DNA of 64,000 nt from a virus. Within the stretch, counting starts at the first letter, position 1. Every line of letters begins with the position of its first letter. The DNA lies in IMG/VR virus record IMGVR_UViG_3300017971_000218, positions 49,547 through 113,546 of that record; one strand, given 5' to 3'. The notes beneath the pieces are model-generated. The model was not told the DNA's origin. It did not search any database and saw only the letters and a program-made list of their open reading frames with translations. Both the position numbers and the translations under genes were made by a program. This document shows positions 1-7,969 of this stretch, piece after piece.

Positions 1-2000
1 ATCCGGGCGTAGCGCCTCGTCATCCCAGCGTCGAGGCACGCCGGACGGATCAGGGCGGCGATGGCAGAGATCTCTTCAACGTTCGTGGGCGCAATAGACT
101 TACACCAAGTCCTACCCAGGTTAGAACGCATCTGGAAGATACCCTCTGTCCGACCATCGGCGAGCATCTGAAATGCTCTCTTGTTACCCTGTGGGAATCC
201 CTCGAAGTCAATATCGACACCGTGGCGTTCCTTCACAAGACCCAGGGCGTGGTGGATGATATCCAACTCGTTGAGCCCAAGGATATCCAGCTTGAGATAG
301 CCGAGTTCATCAACCTCTTCCATCGACCAGCCGCAGATCAGCTTCTTGCCGCTCTTGTCTCGCACGAGCGGTAGGTTGCCGGTATCAAACGATACGTCGT
401 TGATGATAACGGCGGCAGCGTGGACACCATAGCCGCGATACTTCCCCTCCAGCTTACGAGCGATCTCGAACACCTTGGGATACAGCTTCTCTGCTGCTGC
501 AAGCTGAGGGTTGATATCGAACGCTTCCTTTAGGGAGATATCCGTGGCGTGGTCGTCGTTCTTCGGCGGGATCAATCCTGTCACACGGTTCGCCTCGTCA
601 AACGGGACGCCCTGTGTGCGCATTACATCCTTCAGCACGGAGCGGGCAGTCATGCGACCGAAGGTAATCAACTGAGACACGCGGTCATCACCGAATCGTT
701 CAGCGATGTATTGGATCACGTCTTCCCGATATTCCTTGGCAACATCAATATCCACATCCGGGAATGAATGAGAACGACCAACGTTGTAGAACCGCTCCCA
801 CACCAAGCCCCACTCGATGGGATCGAGATCCTTACCAGTCACGCCGAGTAGATAGAGGGTGAGCGAACCACCCGCTGATCCACGACCAGAACCGAACGGA
901 ATGCCACGAGCCTTACCCCACGACACCACGTCGTGGACAAGGAGGAAGTATTCCGCCATACCCGCTTGTTCAATGTCGGCGAGTTCTTTCTTCATGCGTG
1001 CCGCATACTCATCCTTATTAGGGCGGCTGCTGATATCAAACTTCTTCCAACCCTCCAGAGCGAGTTGACGTAGCTGCTCAATAGGAGTATCGTTCGAGTC
1101 GTTGCTGATAGTCGGTAGGTGACGTCCACCGACACCGACCTCGAACTCCTCGATACGCTCAGCGATACGTTGGGTCTCGTCGATCTCCTGGGGTGTGCAG
1201 TCAAACTGGAGGCACTCTTCGCTGGTCTTAAGGTATAGTTCACCGGCGTAGTCAGAGTAGCTCTCCTTAACCTCGTTGATGTGACGCGCAGTCATAATAC
1301 CGATCAGGTGTAGGTGAGCCTCGTGATCCTCCTTTTTGGAGAAGTGGGCGTCCATTGTATATACGGTCGGACGACCGTACAACTTCGCCATCTTACGCAT
1401 GAACGCGTTGATCTTCGCCTGATCGCAGTCAAGATCCCGGCATCCGATATCCTGGACCTCGAAGTAGAGGTTGTCGCCAAACTCTTTGACCATTAGACCA
1501 GCACGCTGAGTAGCTAGAGATTCATCACCCTCGCGGAACGGCTTGCTGACCAGCCCTTTGGGGCATCCACTCAGAATGATCAAGCCCTCTTTGTTTGCTA
1601 CCAGAGATCCCCAATCAATCCGTGGCTCGTAATGGAAGAACTCAGGGGAGTTGGAGATGGAGACCAGCCGCATCATATTGTGCCAGCCCGTCTCGTTCTG
1701 CGCCAGCACAGTGATATGGAATGACTTGCCGCGCCCGAACCCCTGGTCTTTCTGAGTCTTGGCGTCCGGGATGAGATAGAACTCGCATCCCAGGATAGGC
1801 TTCACGCCCTCTTTCTTGCACGCCTTCCAGAAGGCGATATGGGCTGCAACGTTACCGTGGTCCGTGACCGCGATAGCTCCCGCACCTGTCTTCTTTGCGA
1901 ACTTCGCCAGATCGTCAGGAGTATTTAGTCCATCAATCGAGTGCATGGTGCTGGCGCTCGTATGACAGTGAAGGTGTACGATTGGTTTAGATGTGTTCAT
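1..2000 (-). CDS. DNA polymerase III alpha subunit-like replicative polymerase (C-terminus beyond the window)
   Basis: Read on the minus strand from ATG at 2000, the frame stays open to position 1 and continues outside the window, giving about 666 residues here. The N-terminus carries a PHP domain: HLHCHTS at residues 9-15 supplies the H-x-H pair, and TDHGN follows near residue 46. Near residue 416 the sequence PDVDIDV matches the catalytic aspartate motif of family C polymerases. This is the replicative polymerase of cellular bacteria rather than the family A or B enzymes of most phages. It sits at the downstream end of a helicase-primase-recombinase block, so it is very likely the phage replicase. 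The finger and beta-binding regions cannot be judged. Confidence 0.93.
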   Translation of the reverse strand, partial: MNTSKPIVHLHCHTSASTMHSIDGLNTPDDLAKFAKKTGAGAIAVTDHGNVAAHIAFWKACKKEGVKPILGCEFYLIPDAKTQKDQGFGRGKSFHITVLAQNETGWHNMMRLVSISNSPEFFHYEPRIDWGSLVANKEGLIILSGCPKGLVSKPFREGDESLATQRAGLMVKEFGDNLYFEVQDIGCRDLDCDQAKINAFMRKMAKLYGRPTVYTMDAHFSKKEDHEAHLHLIGIMTARHINEVKESYSDYAGELYLKTSEECLQFDCTPQEIDETQRIAERIEEFEVGVGGRHLPTISNDSNDTPIEQLRQLALEGWKKFDISSRPNKDEYAARMKKELADIEQAGMAEYFLLVHDVVSWGKARGIPFGSGRGSAGGSLTLYLLGVTGKDLDPIEWGLVWERFYNVGRSHSFPDVDIDVAKEYREDVIQYIAERFGDDRVSQLITFGRMTARSVLKDVMRTQGVPFDEANRVTGLIPPKNDDHATDISLKEAFDINPQLAAAEKLYPKVFEIARKLEGKYRGYGVHAAAVIINDVSFDTGNLPLVRDKSGKKLICGWSMEEVDELGYLKLDILGLNELDIIHHALGLVKERHGVDIDFEGFPQGNKRAFQMLADGRTEGIFQMRSNLGRTWCKSIAPTNVEEISAIAALIRPACLDAGMTRRYAR

Positions 2001-2013
2001 TTCTATCTTCCAG

Positions 2014-2451
2014 CTATTTGTCGTCTGACTTCTTTGCAATCTCATCCACGTTGACGCGATCCTTCGCTACGTCGGGTAGCTTGTCGAGATCTTGCTTGGA
2101 GACGTGATCGCCGCGCCTCTTGGTCGGCTTGAAGTCCTTAGTCCGACCCTTCTTCATGTCTTCCTTGTTCAACTTGTCATCGCGCTCTTTGATCGCCTTC
2201 TCTCGCATGGCGCGGACACGCTGGGCGTTGACCTTGTGGTAATCAGGATCTTCAGGGTCCATCCAACCCATCTGCTTCCAGAGGTCTTCCATACGCTTCC
2301 CGGTCTTGATGTTCGGAGCAGAATCACCCGTCCACGTACGACGGAACTCTCCCTGACACTGAGGACACTCTATCACGGGTTGATAGTCATCCATCTTCAT
2401 GAAGACCTCGGCTGCGTATCCACATTCACACGCAAAGTTGTAAGTAGGCAT
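2014..2451 (-). CDS. FmdB-type zinc-ribbon protein with charged tail
   Basis: The 145-residue product starts MPTYNFACECGY, the typical opening of the FmdB/regulatory zinc-ribbon family. It has CxCG at residues 8-11 and CPQC near residue 30, forming one four-cysteine zinc site. The remaining hundred residues are very rich in Lys, Asp and Glu and probably helical. I chose the ATG at 2451 because GGGGGAG lies just upstream. An upstream in-frame start would lack the family N-terminus and run into the preceding gene. Function in phages is unknown; DNA or protein binding is likely. It follows the small two-cysteine-pair protein at 2460-2669. Confidence 0.75.
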   Translation of the reverse strand: MPTYNFACECGYAAEVFMKMDDYQPVIECPQCQGEFRRTWTGDSAPNIKTGKRMEDLWKQMGWMDPEDPDYHKVNAQRVRAMREKAIKERDDKLNKEDMKKGRTKDFKPTKRRGDHVSKQDLDKLPDVAKDRVNVDEIAKKSDDK

Positions 2452-2459
2452 TACTCCCC

Positions 2460-2669
2460 CTATCCTGAATGCACTACGTGGTAGGTACCACAGATAGTAC
2501 ATTTGGCGCTTGTTTCCCACGGCGCAGTAATGAGCACATGGAAAGATATAGATCCACACTCACACTTGAGACCGACGTGTTCCACATAGTCGCCGGTCAC
2601 CCTACCGTTGTCGGTTTCTACGCCACCATCATGATACTTTTCTTCTAATTCATAGCGAATCTTTGCCAT
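2460..2669 (-). CDS. Small zinc-binding hypothetical protein
   Basis: This 69-residue protein has two cysteine pairs, KCECGS near residue 34 and KCTICGTYH near residue 57, which together look like a zinc ribbon. The ATG at 2669 is preceded by TAGGGGGAGAT, a good ribosome binding site; an earlier in-frame start lacks one. It lies between the SLOG-type protein and the FmdB-like protein in one co-directional run with short gaps. I do not recognise the family. Confidence 0.6.
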   Translation of the reverse strand: MAKIRYELEEKYHDGGVETDNGRVTGDYVEHVGLKCECGSISFHVLITAPWETSAKCTICGTYHVVHSG

Positions 2670-2677
2670 ATCTCCCC

Positions 2678-3094
2678 CTAAATCCAAATGATGACAACCG
2701 GCTTACATGCCTGTCGTGCATAGTTTACAGTACTCTCGGTACCTTTTGACTTTCCGTCCCAAAACGCAACGATGAAATCAGAGGCAGCCACAATCTCCCG
2801 GTTACGAGCATGCGCCGCAGCAGCAAACCCCCGGTCTTCAATGATGCGTTGCTCCGGCTCGTATATCCACGGCTCGTCATGATAAAACTTAGCAGCAAAT
2901 TGTTCAGCCAGGGTATCCGTACCCGCAGCTCCGCCACTCACTACCACTACGTCACGGACCTTGTCATCAGGCTCTAGCGGAACAAAGCGTAGAATCTGCT
3001 CAAAGAAATAACGCTTATCCGTGAAGTCTCTACCACCCACGATACCAATATAAGTCTTACCCGATTGCCTTTCGGAACTTCTCCCATTGATCAT
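2678..3094 (-). CDS. SLOG-superfamily nucleotide-binding protein (DUF2493/YspA-like)
   Basis: The 138-residue product begins with a short leader and then IGIVGGRDFTD, followed by VVVVSGGAAGTDTLAEQFA and a late HARNREIVAASDFIVAFWDG. This is the Rossmann-like SLOG pattern of the DUF2493/YspA group, which binds nucleotide ligands. Start choice: ATG at 3094 has AAGGAGG spaced correctly upstream, although this makes the gene overlap the end of the RecB-like nuclease by 38 bp. Neighbours are nucleotide and nuclease enzymes, so a role in nucleotide handling or signalling is plausible. The ligand cannot be read from sequence. Confidence 0.8.
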   Translation of the reverse strand: MINGRSSERQSGKTYIGIVGGRDFTDKRYFFEQILRFVPLEPDDKVRDVVVVSGGAAGTDTLAEQFAAKFYHDEPWIYEPEQRIIEDRGFAAAAHARNREIVAASDFIVAFWDGKSKGTESTVNYARQACKPVVIIWI

Positions 3095-3977
3095 CGCAAA
3101 TATCCTCCTTGCATAAGAATTTACAGATCTTCGGCAGATCTGCCTGACCGTCTCGGATTCGTTCTGCCGCGACCTCAAACTCCTCATGGAATCGTGCAAT
3201 CTCATCCCACGTCTTGCTGAGGTTGTAACGAATCTTGGCGATCTCCGCTGGCGTATACCACACGGTAATCGGACGGTTCATAAAGAAATGGAACGTCAGA
3301 ATGGTCGGCGTATCTGGATATAGGTGGTCGAGTGCCACGGCATACATCTGCGCCTGGATATCTTCCTTGATCGCCTGCTCGTTCTGTGACGGCTCCCACT
3401 TACGACCGGTCTTGTAGTCGATCATGTGGATGACGCCATCGTCCTTGTAAGCGAAATCGATATACCCGCGCATGTGCTTGCCCGGCTCGAACTCAATCCG
3501 GAAGTCTAGCTCCACGCCGACGATCTCTTTGTCGTAGACGTCGCCATGACTGGCAAGGAACTTCTCCATGAGGCGCACAGACGCGCCGTATAGGAGACGA
3601 CCACAGCCGGACAGCTTCTCTACTTCCACCCCCTCGATCGCACAGATCCCGTCCATGTAGTGCTCGCACCCAGCGGTGAGACACTTGTGCAGCGGGCGTG
3701 GCTTCGTATAGTCGCCCGGCTTTGCCTGTTGAAGCAACCTCTTGTTATACCTCTTGTCTACCAGGAGATACTCGGCAAGTAGGTTCTTCTTCCAGTCGCG
3801 GTCGCCGTTGGCGTATGCCTCAAGAACGTTGTGGATAGCCGTGCCATGACAAGCGCCCCAATTCGTGCCAAGATCCACCCGGGGGTCTAGCACGTAGTTC
3901 ATGAAGTACTTGAATAGGCACATCTTGAACGTCTTGATGCGACTGGCAGACAGGCTCGTTAGTCCCTTAGTCTCCAC
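3057..3977 (-). CDS. RecB/Cas4-type PD-(D/E)XK exonuclease with probable Fe-S cluster
   Basis: The 306-residue protein shows the RecB nuclease signature: GTAIHNVLE with His49, YIDFAY with Asp173, then HMIDYKTGRKW with Asp187 and Lys189. One cysteine near the N-terminus (Cys20) and three clustered near the C-terminus (Cys285, Cys289, Cys294) bracket the nuclease fold. Cas4 and AddB use the same arrangement to hold a 4Fe-4S cluster. Two further cysteine groups lie around residues 99-125. In a phage replication block such enzymes usually resect DNA ends for recombination, and here it is a few genes from a RecA-like protein. Start ATG at 3977 overlaps the upstream kinase by 11 bp. Confidence 0.85.
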   Translation of the reverse strand: METKGLTSLSASRIKTFKMCLFKYFMNYVLDPRVDLGTNWGACHGTAIHNVLEAYANGDRDWKKNLLAEYLLVDKRYNKRLLQQAKPGDYTKPRPLHKCLTAGCEHYMDGICAIEGVEVEKLSGCGRLLYGASVRLMEKFLASHGDVYDKEIVGVELDFRIEFEPGKHMRGYIDFAYKDDGVIHMIDYKTGRKWEPSQNEQAIKEDIQAQMYAVALDHLYPDTPTILTFHFFMNRPITVWYTPAEIAKIRYNLSKTWDEIARFHEEFEVAAERIRDGQADLPKICKFLCKEDICDDQWEKFRKAIG

Positions 3978-4581
3978 GTGTCAGCCTTTCCGCGATCACG
4001 GCGGCAATCTTCTTTGCCTCATTGGCGAGATCTTCTTCTGTGCCGGAATTATCTACGATGAAGTCGTCATCCTCGAAATCGTCAAGTGCTCGCTCAGAGA
4101 TGTGTCCATCTCCATCGAACCCCGGTCGCTCAACCTTGATAATAAAAGAGTGGTGCTGGAGCAATTGGTCTGCTTCGTTCGGAAAGCGTAGGTCAGTGAT
4201 AAAGCAGAGTGCATTATCGTGCTCACGCTCAACCTCGGTAAACGGCGCTCTCGCCCAGCAGTCGTTATCCATCTCGCGGCAGACTTCGCTACCAAAGTAT
4301 TGTAGTAGCTCTCTACCGGTAAGAGGCTTTTCCTCGTCAAACATATGTCTACCCGGCAGCGGATACACGTGCGTCACAAACGGCTTAAACTCGTCAGAGA
4401 ACACAAACTCTGGATCAAACCCGAAGATCTGCGCGACCGCCAAGCGTAGATTCTTAGCAAATGACGTGCGCACAATAGACCTACTAATGAGGTGGATTAC
4501 CAACTCGGACACTAGATAGTTCGTGAACGTATCTTTGCCCGAGCGTTTCGCGCCACGAACGCCGATGTATGCGTTACCCAT
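3967..4581 (-). CDS. Deoxynucleoside monophosphate kinase-like P-loop enzyme
   Basis: The 204-residue product opens MGNAYIGVRGAKRSGKDTF, a P-loop with GAKRSGKD as in dNMP kinases of T4 gp1 type. A later LTGRELLQYFGSEVCREM and CFITDLRFPNEAD match the family pattern of substrate-contact segments. The enzyme would phosphorylate dNMPs, feeding the replicase. Start at 4581 is favoured because a GAAAGG stretch lies about 10 nt upstream; an ATG at 4590 is also possible but too close to it. It overlaps the upstream gene by a few bases and sits beside a deoxyribosyltransferase-like protein, suggesting a small nucleotide-supply group. Confidence 0.8.
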   Translation of the reverse strand: MGNAYIGVRGAKRSGKDTFTNYLVSELVIHLISRSIVRTSFAKNLRLAVAQIFGFDPEFVFSDEFKPFVTHVYPLPGRHMFDEEKPLTGRELLQYFGSEVCREMDNDCWARAPFTEVEREHDNALCFITDLRFPNEADQLLQHHSFIIKVERPGFDGDGHISERALDDFEDDDFIVDNSGTEEDLANEAKKIAAVIAERLTRGD

Positions 4582-5113
4582 CAATCTCATACCTTTCGTC
4601 CAGTGGACGCCAACCCTTCGGCTTCCACTCCCCGCGCTGGAGGCGCTTGAGGTTCTCAACGACCTCCTCGATATTCTCGTGCATCATCTCGTGTCCGATG
4701 CGACCGACAATCCATGCCGGGCACTTGTCCTGCCACTCGTTCATAGCCAGAAAGACGGGCTTACGCTGCAAGCACGCCATAAATACCTCGTCCCAGGTGC
4801 CGCAAGTCTGCACGCCATGAAATAGGTGTCCAACAAGAATATCGCACAGATCAACGTAGCGAAGGTCGTGCTGGACGATCTTTTTAGCCAACGCCTGGAA
4901 CCCATCCCAATCGCGTTCGCCGCGAAGGCGGTCAAGTTCCTGGTATTCGCCCTCCGGCTGACGCTCTACCGGATCAACGATGTTCTTCTTCTGGAATCCC
5001 AGGTCCAACAGCATCGGCTTCAGGCGATTCCGCCAATGAGCCTGCTTGTCCCTCATCGACTCCATCGGTCCCGGTAGATACACTCTCGTGTCTGCGAAGT
5101 TGTACAAAGTCAT
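4574..5113 (-). CDS. Nucleoside 2-deoxyribosyltransferase-like protein
   Basis: The 179-residue protein has VYLPGPMESM near the N-terminus, DLRYVDLCDILVG in the middle and QTCGTWDEVFMACLQRKPVF later. These match the GP, DxxD and GTxxE landmarks of the nucleoside 2-deoxyribosyltransferase / deoxynucleotide N-hydrolase superfamily, in which the glutamate of GTxxE is catalytic. It could swap or cleave bases on deoxynucleotides. The ATG at 5113 has GAGGAGA upstream. This start lies 140 bp inside the end of the primase gene, an unusually long overlap. Which reaction it performs, if any, cannot be told. Confidence 0.7.
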   Translation of the reverse strand: MTLYNFADTRVYLPGPMESMRDKQAHWRNRLKPMLLDLGFQKKNIVDPVERQPEGEYQELDRLRGERDWDGFQALAKKIVQHDLRYVDLCDILVGHLFHGVQTCGTWDEVFMACLQRKPVFLAMNEWQDKCPAWIVGRIGHEMMHENIEEVVENLKRLQRGEWKPKGWRPLDERYEIDG

Positions 5114-6140
5114 GTAATATCTCCTCGATCTCGTTTGGTTTCAAGTCTCCTGGGTCTTTGCCTGCTGGTAATCTGATCGTTCTCACTGATAGTAGGTCGT
5201 TTTGTTTGAATCTGTCTTGCATCCCCTTGATGGTTTTCTCTCCAGCCGCGTCCGCGTCGAATAGGGGGATGATTATCCGCGCTCCCATCTTACGAATCAT
5301 CATCTCCTGCTGACGACTCAACTGTGTGCCAAGCACCGCGCATACATTATGGATGCCCGCGTCCTGAAGACGTAGCACGTCGATCGGTCCCTCGACCAAG
5401 ATGATCGTTCCGCCCGGCGTGAAGTTCTTCGCCTGATGACAATTATATAGGATCGACTTCTTCGCAAGGCTGTAGTGACGGTGTAACCCACCGCTATGTA
5501 ACCACTTAGAGACGCCACGCTTCTTCCGCTCGTCGGCGTCGTCCAGCGTTGTGCGCCCCGTGAACCCTACGATCTCGCCGTCAAGATCACGAATGGGGAA
5601 AATAATCCTCCCTCTCATAAAGGAAGAAGAATCCCGCCCGCCGTAGTAGCCCACGCTATTGAACCGTAGCACAGACGGACTGAACCCGCGCTCCTGCATG
5701 TATTGGTGGTCTAAGTCTAACTCCTGTAGGCACGCTGGGTCGATAGTCTCTAGTCTCTCTGGTCTTGCTTTGTTTAAGAGATCCTTCAAAGACTTCTGGC
5801 GACTAACCTCCTTGAGATTCTTTAGCTCCTCGTCACCCGCCAATGCGCGAGCGATGATGTTGCACGCCTCCTGCATCCCACAGCCGGTGAACGCCCGAAT
5901 GAACCCGATGGCGTCTCGACCGAACTCTTCATGACAACCGTGGCTCCAGCACGCCCACGTGTGTTTATCACGCGACCATGAGAACGCCTTGTCATTCGTC
6001 CGATCCCCCGGGTGGCTCGGCATCGGGCACGGTCCCGCCATCCCCTGATGCGTCTCCTCCAGGTCCGGTATCTCCAGCGCCCGGAGGATCTTGGGTAGGT
6101 GCTTGCTGCCCAGGTCCGTTAGTTGTTCCCTGCTGACCAT
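4974..6140 (-). CDS. DnaG-like DNA primase
   Basis: The 388-residue protein has a zinc-binding N-terminus (CPMPSH near residue 38 and CWSHGC near residue 64). A RNA-polymerase-like core with RGRIIFPIRDLDGEIVGFTGR follows, then a TOPRIM segment with VEGPIDV near residue 251 and FDADAAGE after it. This is the DnaG plan, somewhat shortened and lacking a clear helicase-binding domain. The last 55 residues are low in complexity and lie over the start of the next gene in another frame. I prefer ATG 6140, which has GGAGG about 11 nt upstream, over GTG 6161. The start also lies within the helicase gene end, as discussed for that gene. Confidence 0.93.
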   Translation of the reverse strand: MVSREQLTDLGSKHLPKILRALEIPDLEETHQGMAGPCPMPSHPGDRTNDKAFSWSRDKHTWACWSHGCHEEFGRDAIGFIRAFTGCGMQEACNIIARALAGDEELKNLKEVSRQKSLKDLLNKARPERLETIDPACLQELDLDHQYMQERGFSPSVLRFNSVGYYGGRDSSSFMRGRIIFPIRDLDGEIVGFTGRTTLDDADERKKRGVSKWLHSGGLHRHYSLAKKSILYNCHQAKNFTPGGTIILVEGPIDVLRLQDAGIHNVCAVLGTQLSRQQEMMIRKMGARIIIPLFDADAAGEKTIKGMQDRFKQNDLLSVRTIRLPAGKDPGDLKPNEIEEILHDFVQLRRHESVSTGTDGVDEGQAGSLAESPEADAVGPGIPEEEHR

Positions 6141-7563
6141 TCTGGATTCTGCCTCCAACACCTAATTCTTGGATTCTGCCACGCTCTGCGTTGAACTCAT
6201 AGTTGACGTATGTGCCCTCGCGCAGACCGCCGCGTCTTGATTTACTTAGAATGAATTTGTAGTTGCCCTGTGGGTCTTCACGAAAATCCTCGATGTTCTT
6301 TCTCACCATGATCGTCACCGAGGTCGCCGTGTTCTTCAGGCGCTTCGCGCCCTCAACCTCTCCACCGGCATTCGTCTGACCCAGGGCAAGGACCGGGATA
6401 TTCATATCGTGTGCGAAGTCGTGTAGCTTGCTCATCTCCACGCCGAGATACTGAAACTCCTGAAGGTTGACCGCAGCCAACTCCCCCGGGTCCTGTAGTT
6501 TGATCTGGTCCACTACAAGGAAGCATTGCGGCTCACGAGAGTTCGGGTCACGATCCTTCACAGACGTCATAATCAGACGACGAACATGCTTGAGCGACTG
6601 AGACAGTGGTGTTCCGCGAATGTCCAGGTAGATGAAGTTCTTACCATAGACCTTATAGAACAACTTCCAGTTTGCCTCGTTCTCGTAGATCGCCTTGCAC
6701 CGCATGACGTCATCGATCAGCGGTCCATCCATCCCCATGTTGGCGAGGGCGGCACGACTCTTACTCCACCACCCATAGTCGATGTAGTCGTATGGGATGT
6801 CGTGGACAATACAGAACCCACGCACGGTAGCGATCTCGGCGTCCATTTCTGTATCAAGATAGATCACCGGCATCTTTCGCGCAGCCTTCATCGCGGCACG
6901 TAAACCAATCTGGCTCTTCCCTGTGCCGGTGTAGCCTACGAAGAAGTGGACGCTGCGATTGCGCAACTGCCCGACCGCCTTCTGCCAGATCGGGAAGCCG
7001 ACATCCACGCCAGTCAGGGGATTAACCGCCAACTCTTCAATGACTTCTTTCGTCTTCATGAAGATGCGTTCACCCATCTGCCGCGTATTCGTTGTCGCCT
7101 CACCCAGCCGAACTACAGTGCCCTCGACCTTCTCGATTACTTCTTCTACGTCGTCCTTGGTTGTATTCACATAGGAATACAGGCGACGGAACTCGTCAAT
7201 CGCCGTACGCTTGTATGATTCACCCTTAACGATACGTAGCCACTTGAGGATATCCTCGTGCTTCGCGTCGTAGTAGATAATCTGGTCAACAGACAAGCCA
7301 CCATCTGTGACCTCGATGAACTTCTGCTCGTCAATACCTAACTCGTCTACGGCTGCAAACACGTGCTCGCGGTCGATCGAGTCGATATCCTTTTCATATA
7401 GGTGATGAAAGATCCTGAACATCATACTGTGAAGGGGATCGGTAAAATCCTCCTCGCCCAGCAGGTTCTCGATCAAAGAGTACTCGGCTGGCTGATTATA
7501 CAAGATCGCCAGGAGCATCATCTCCGCCACAGGATTCGTGTGACGGTTATCACTCTTCGTCAT
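5992..7563 (-). CDS. DnaB-like replicative DNA helicase
   Basis: The 523-residue protein has an N-terminal helical DnaB-type domain and a RecA-like motor domain. Its Walker A is GYTGTGKSQ (Lys near 216); YLDTEMDAE follows, then a Walker B-like FLVVDQIKL, and LALGQTNAGG as the sensor. It would unwind DNA ahead of the PolIII-like replicase together with the primase encoded next. The C-terminal 55 residues are a Gly/Pro/Asp-rich tail that overprints 149 bp of the primase start in a different frame. ATG at 7563 is used; a TTG at 7578 would extend it by five residues. Confidence 0.93.
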   Translation of the reverse strand: MTKSDNRHTNPVAEMMLLAILYNQPAEYSLIENLLGEEDFTDPLHSMMFRIFHHLYEKDIDSIDREHVFAAVDELGIDEQKFIEVTDGGLSVDQIIYYDAKHEDILKWLRIVKGESYKRTAIDEFRRLYSYVNTTKDDVEEVIEKVEGTVVRLGEATTNTRQMGERIFMKTKEVIEELAVNPLTGVDVGFPIWQKAVGQLRNRSVHFFVGYTGTGKSQIGLRAAMKAARKMPVIYLDTEMDAEIATVRGFCIVHDIPYDYIDYGWWSKSRAALANMGMDGPLIDDVMRCKAIYENEANWKLFYKVYGKNFIYLDIRGTPLSQSLKHVRRLIMTSVKDRDPNSREPQCFLVVDQIKLQDPGELAAVNLQEFQYLGVEMSKLHDFAHDMNIPVLALGQTNAGGEVEGAKRLKNTATSVTIMVRKNIEDFREDPQGNYKFILSKSRRGGLREGTYVNYEFNAERGRIQELGVGGRIQNGQQGTTNGPGQQAPTQDPPGAGDTGPGGDASGDGGTVPDAEPPGGSDE

Positions 7564-7969
7564 TGAGTAGCCCCACAATATCTACCGAGTCTACGTCGGT
7601 ATCTTTTACACACATCAACTTGATGTTGTTGATCTCACACCAGCGCCGCTTTCTGGAGTCATTCATCTTCTGCTTGCGAAACCCAGCCTGCGTGCCGTGA
7701 TAGTGTTTAACGAACTTGGAATGCTGCGCACCCTGAACCTCAAAAGCAAAACCCTCATCAGGTAGCCAGAAATCCAGTGCTAACGCACCCGTGTTCGGCA
7801 GTCCAAACTCCTCCAGGATCTTGCTGTGAGGAAAGATTTCCTTGAGCCGCTGACCAAACCGAAACTGCGCGTTAGATTTACATTCCTCTTTACTCTTGAG
7901 TCTGTACTTGGACGGCAGGAGATCCATCTTCGTCTCCGTCCCGTCCAGGTTCTTGAACGTAGTTCCCAT
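7550..7969 (-). CDS. Vsr/DUF559-like PD-(D/E)XK nuclease-fold protein
   Basis: The 139-residue protein contains LALDFWLPDEGFAFEVQG followed by QH, HG and a lysine-rich ND-x-K-x-x-W-C segment. The Asp of LDFWLP and Glu-Val-Gln of FEVQG fit the PD-(D/E)XK active-site order seen in Vsr-like and DUF559 nucleases, with Gln replacing the usual Lys. It might act as a repair or resolving endonuclease. It starts 80 bp inside the end of the RecA-like gene and ends 14 bp inside the helicase gene, so it is translationally linked to both. Substrate is unknown. Confidence 0.65.
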   Translation of the reverse strand: MGTTFKNLDGTETKMDLLPSKYRLKSKEECKSNAQFRFGQRLKEIFPHSKILEEFGLPNTGALALDFWLPDEGFAFEVQGAQHSKFVKHYHGTQAGFRKQKMNDSRKRRWCEINNIKLMCVKDTDVDSVDIVGLLNDEE

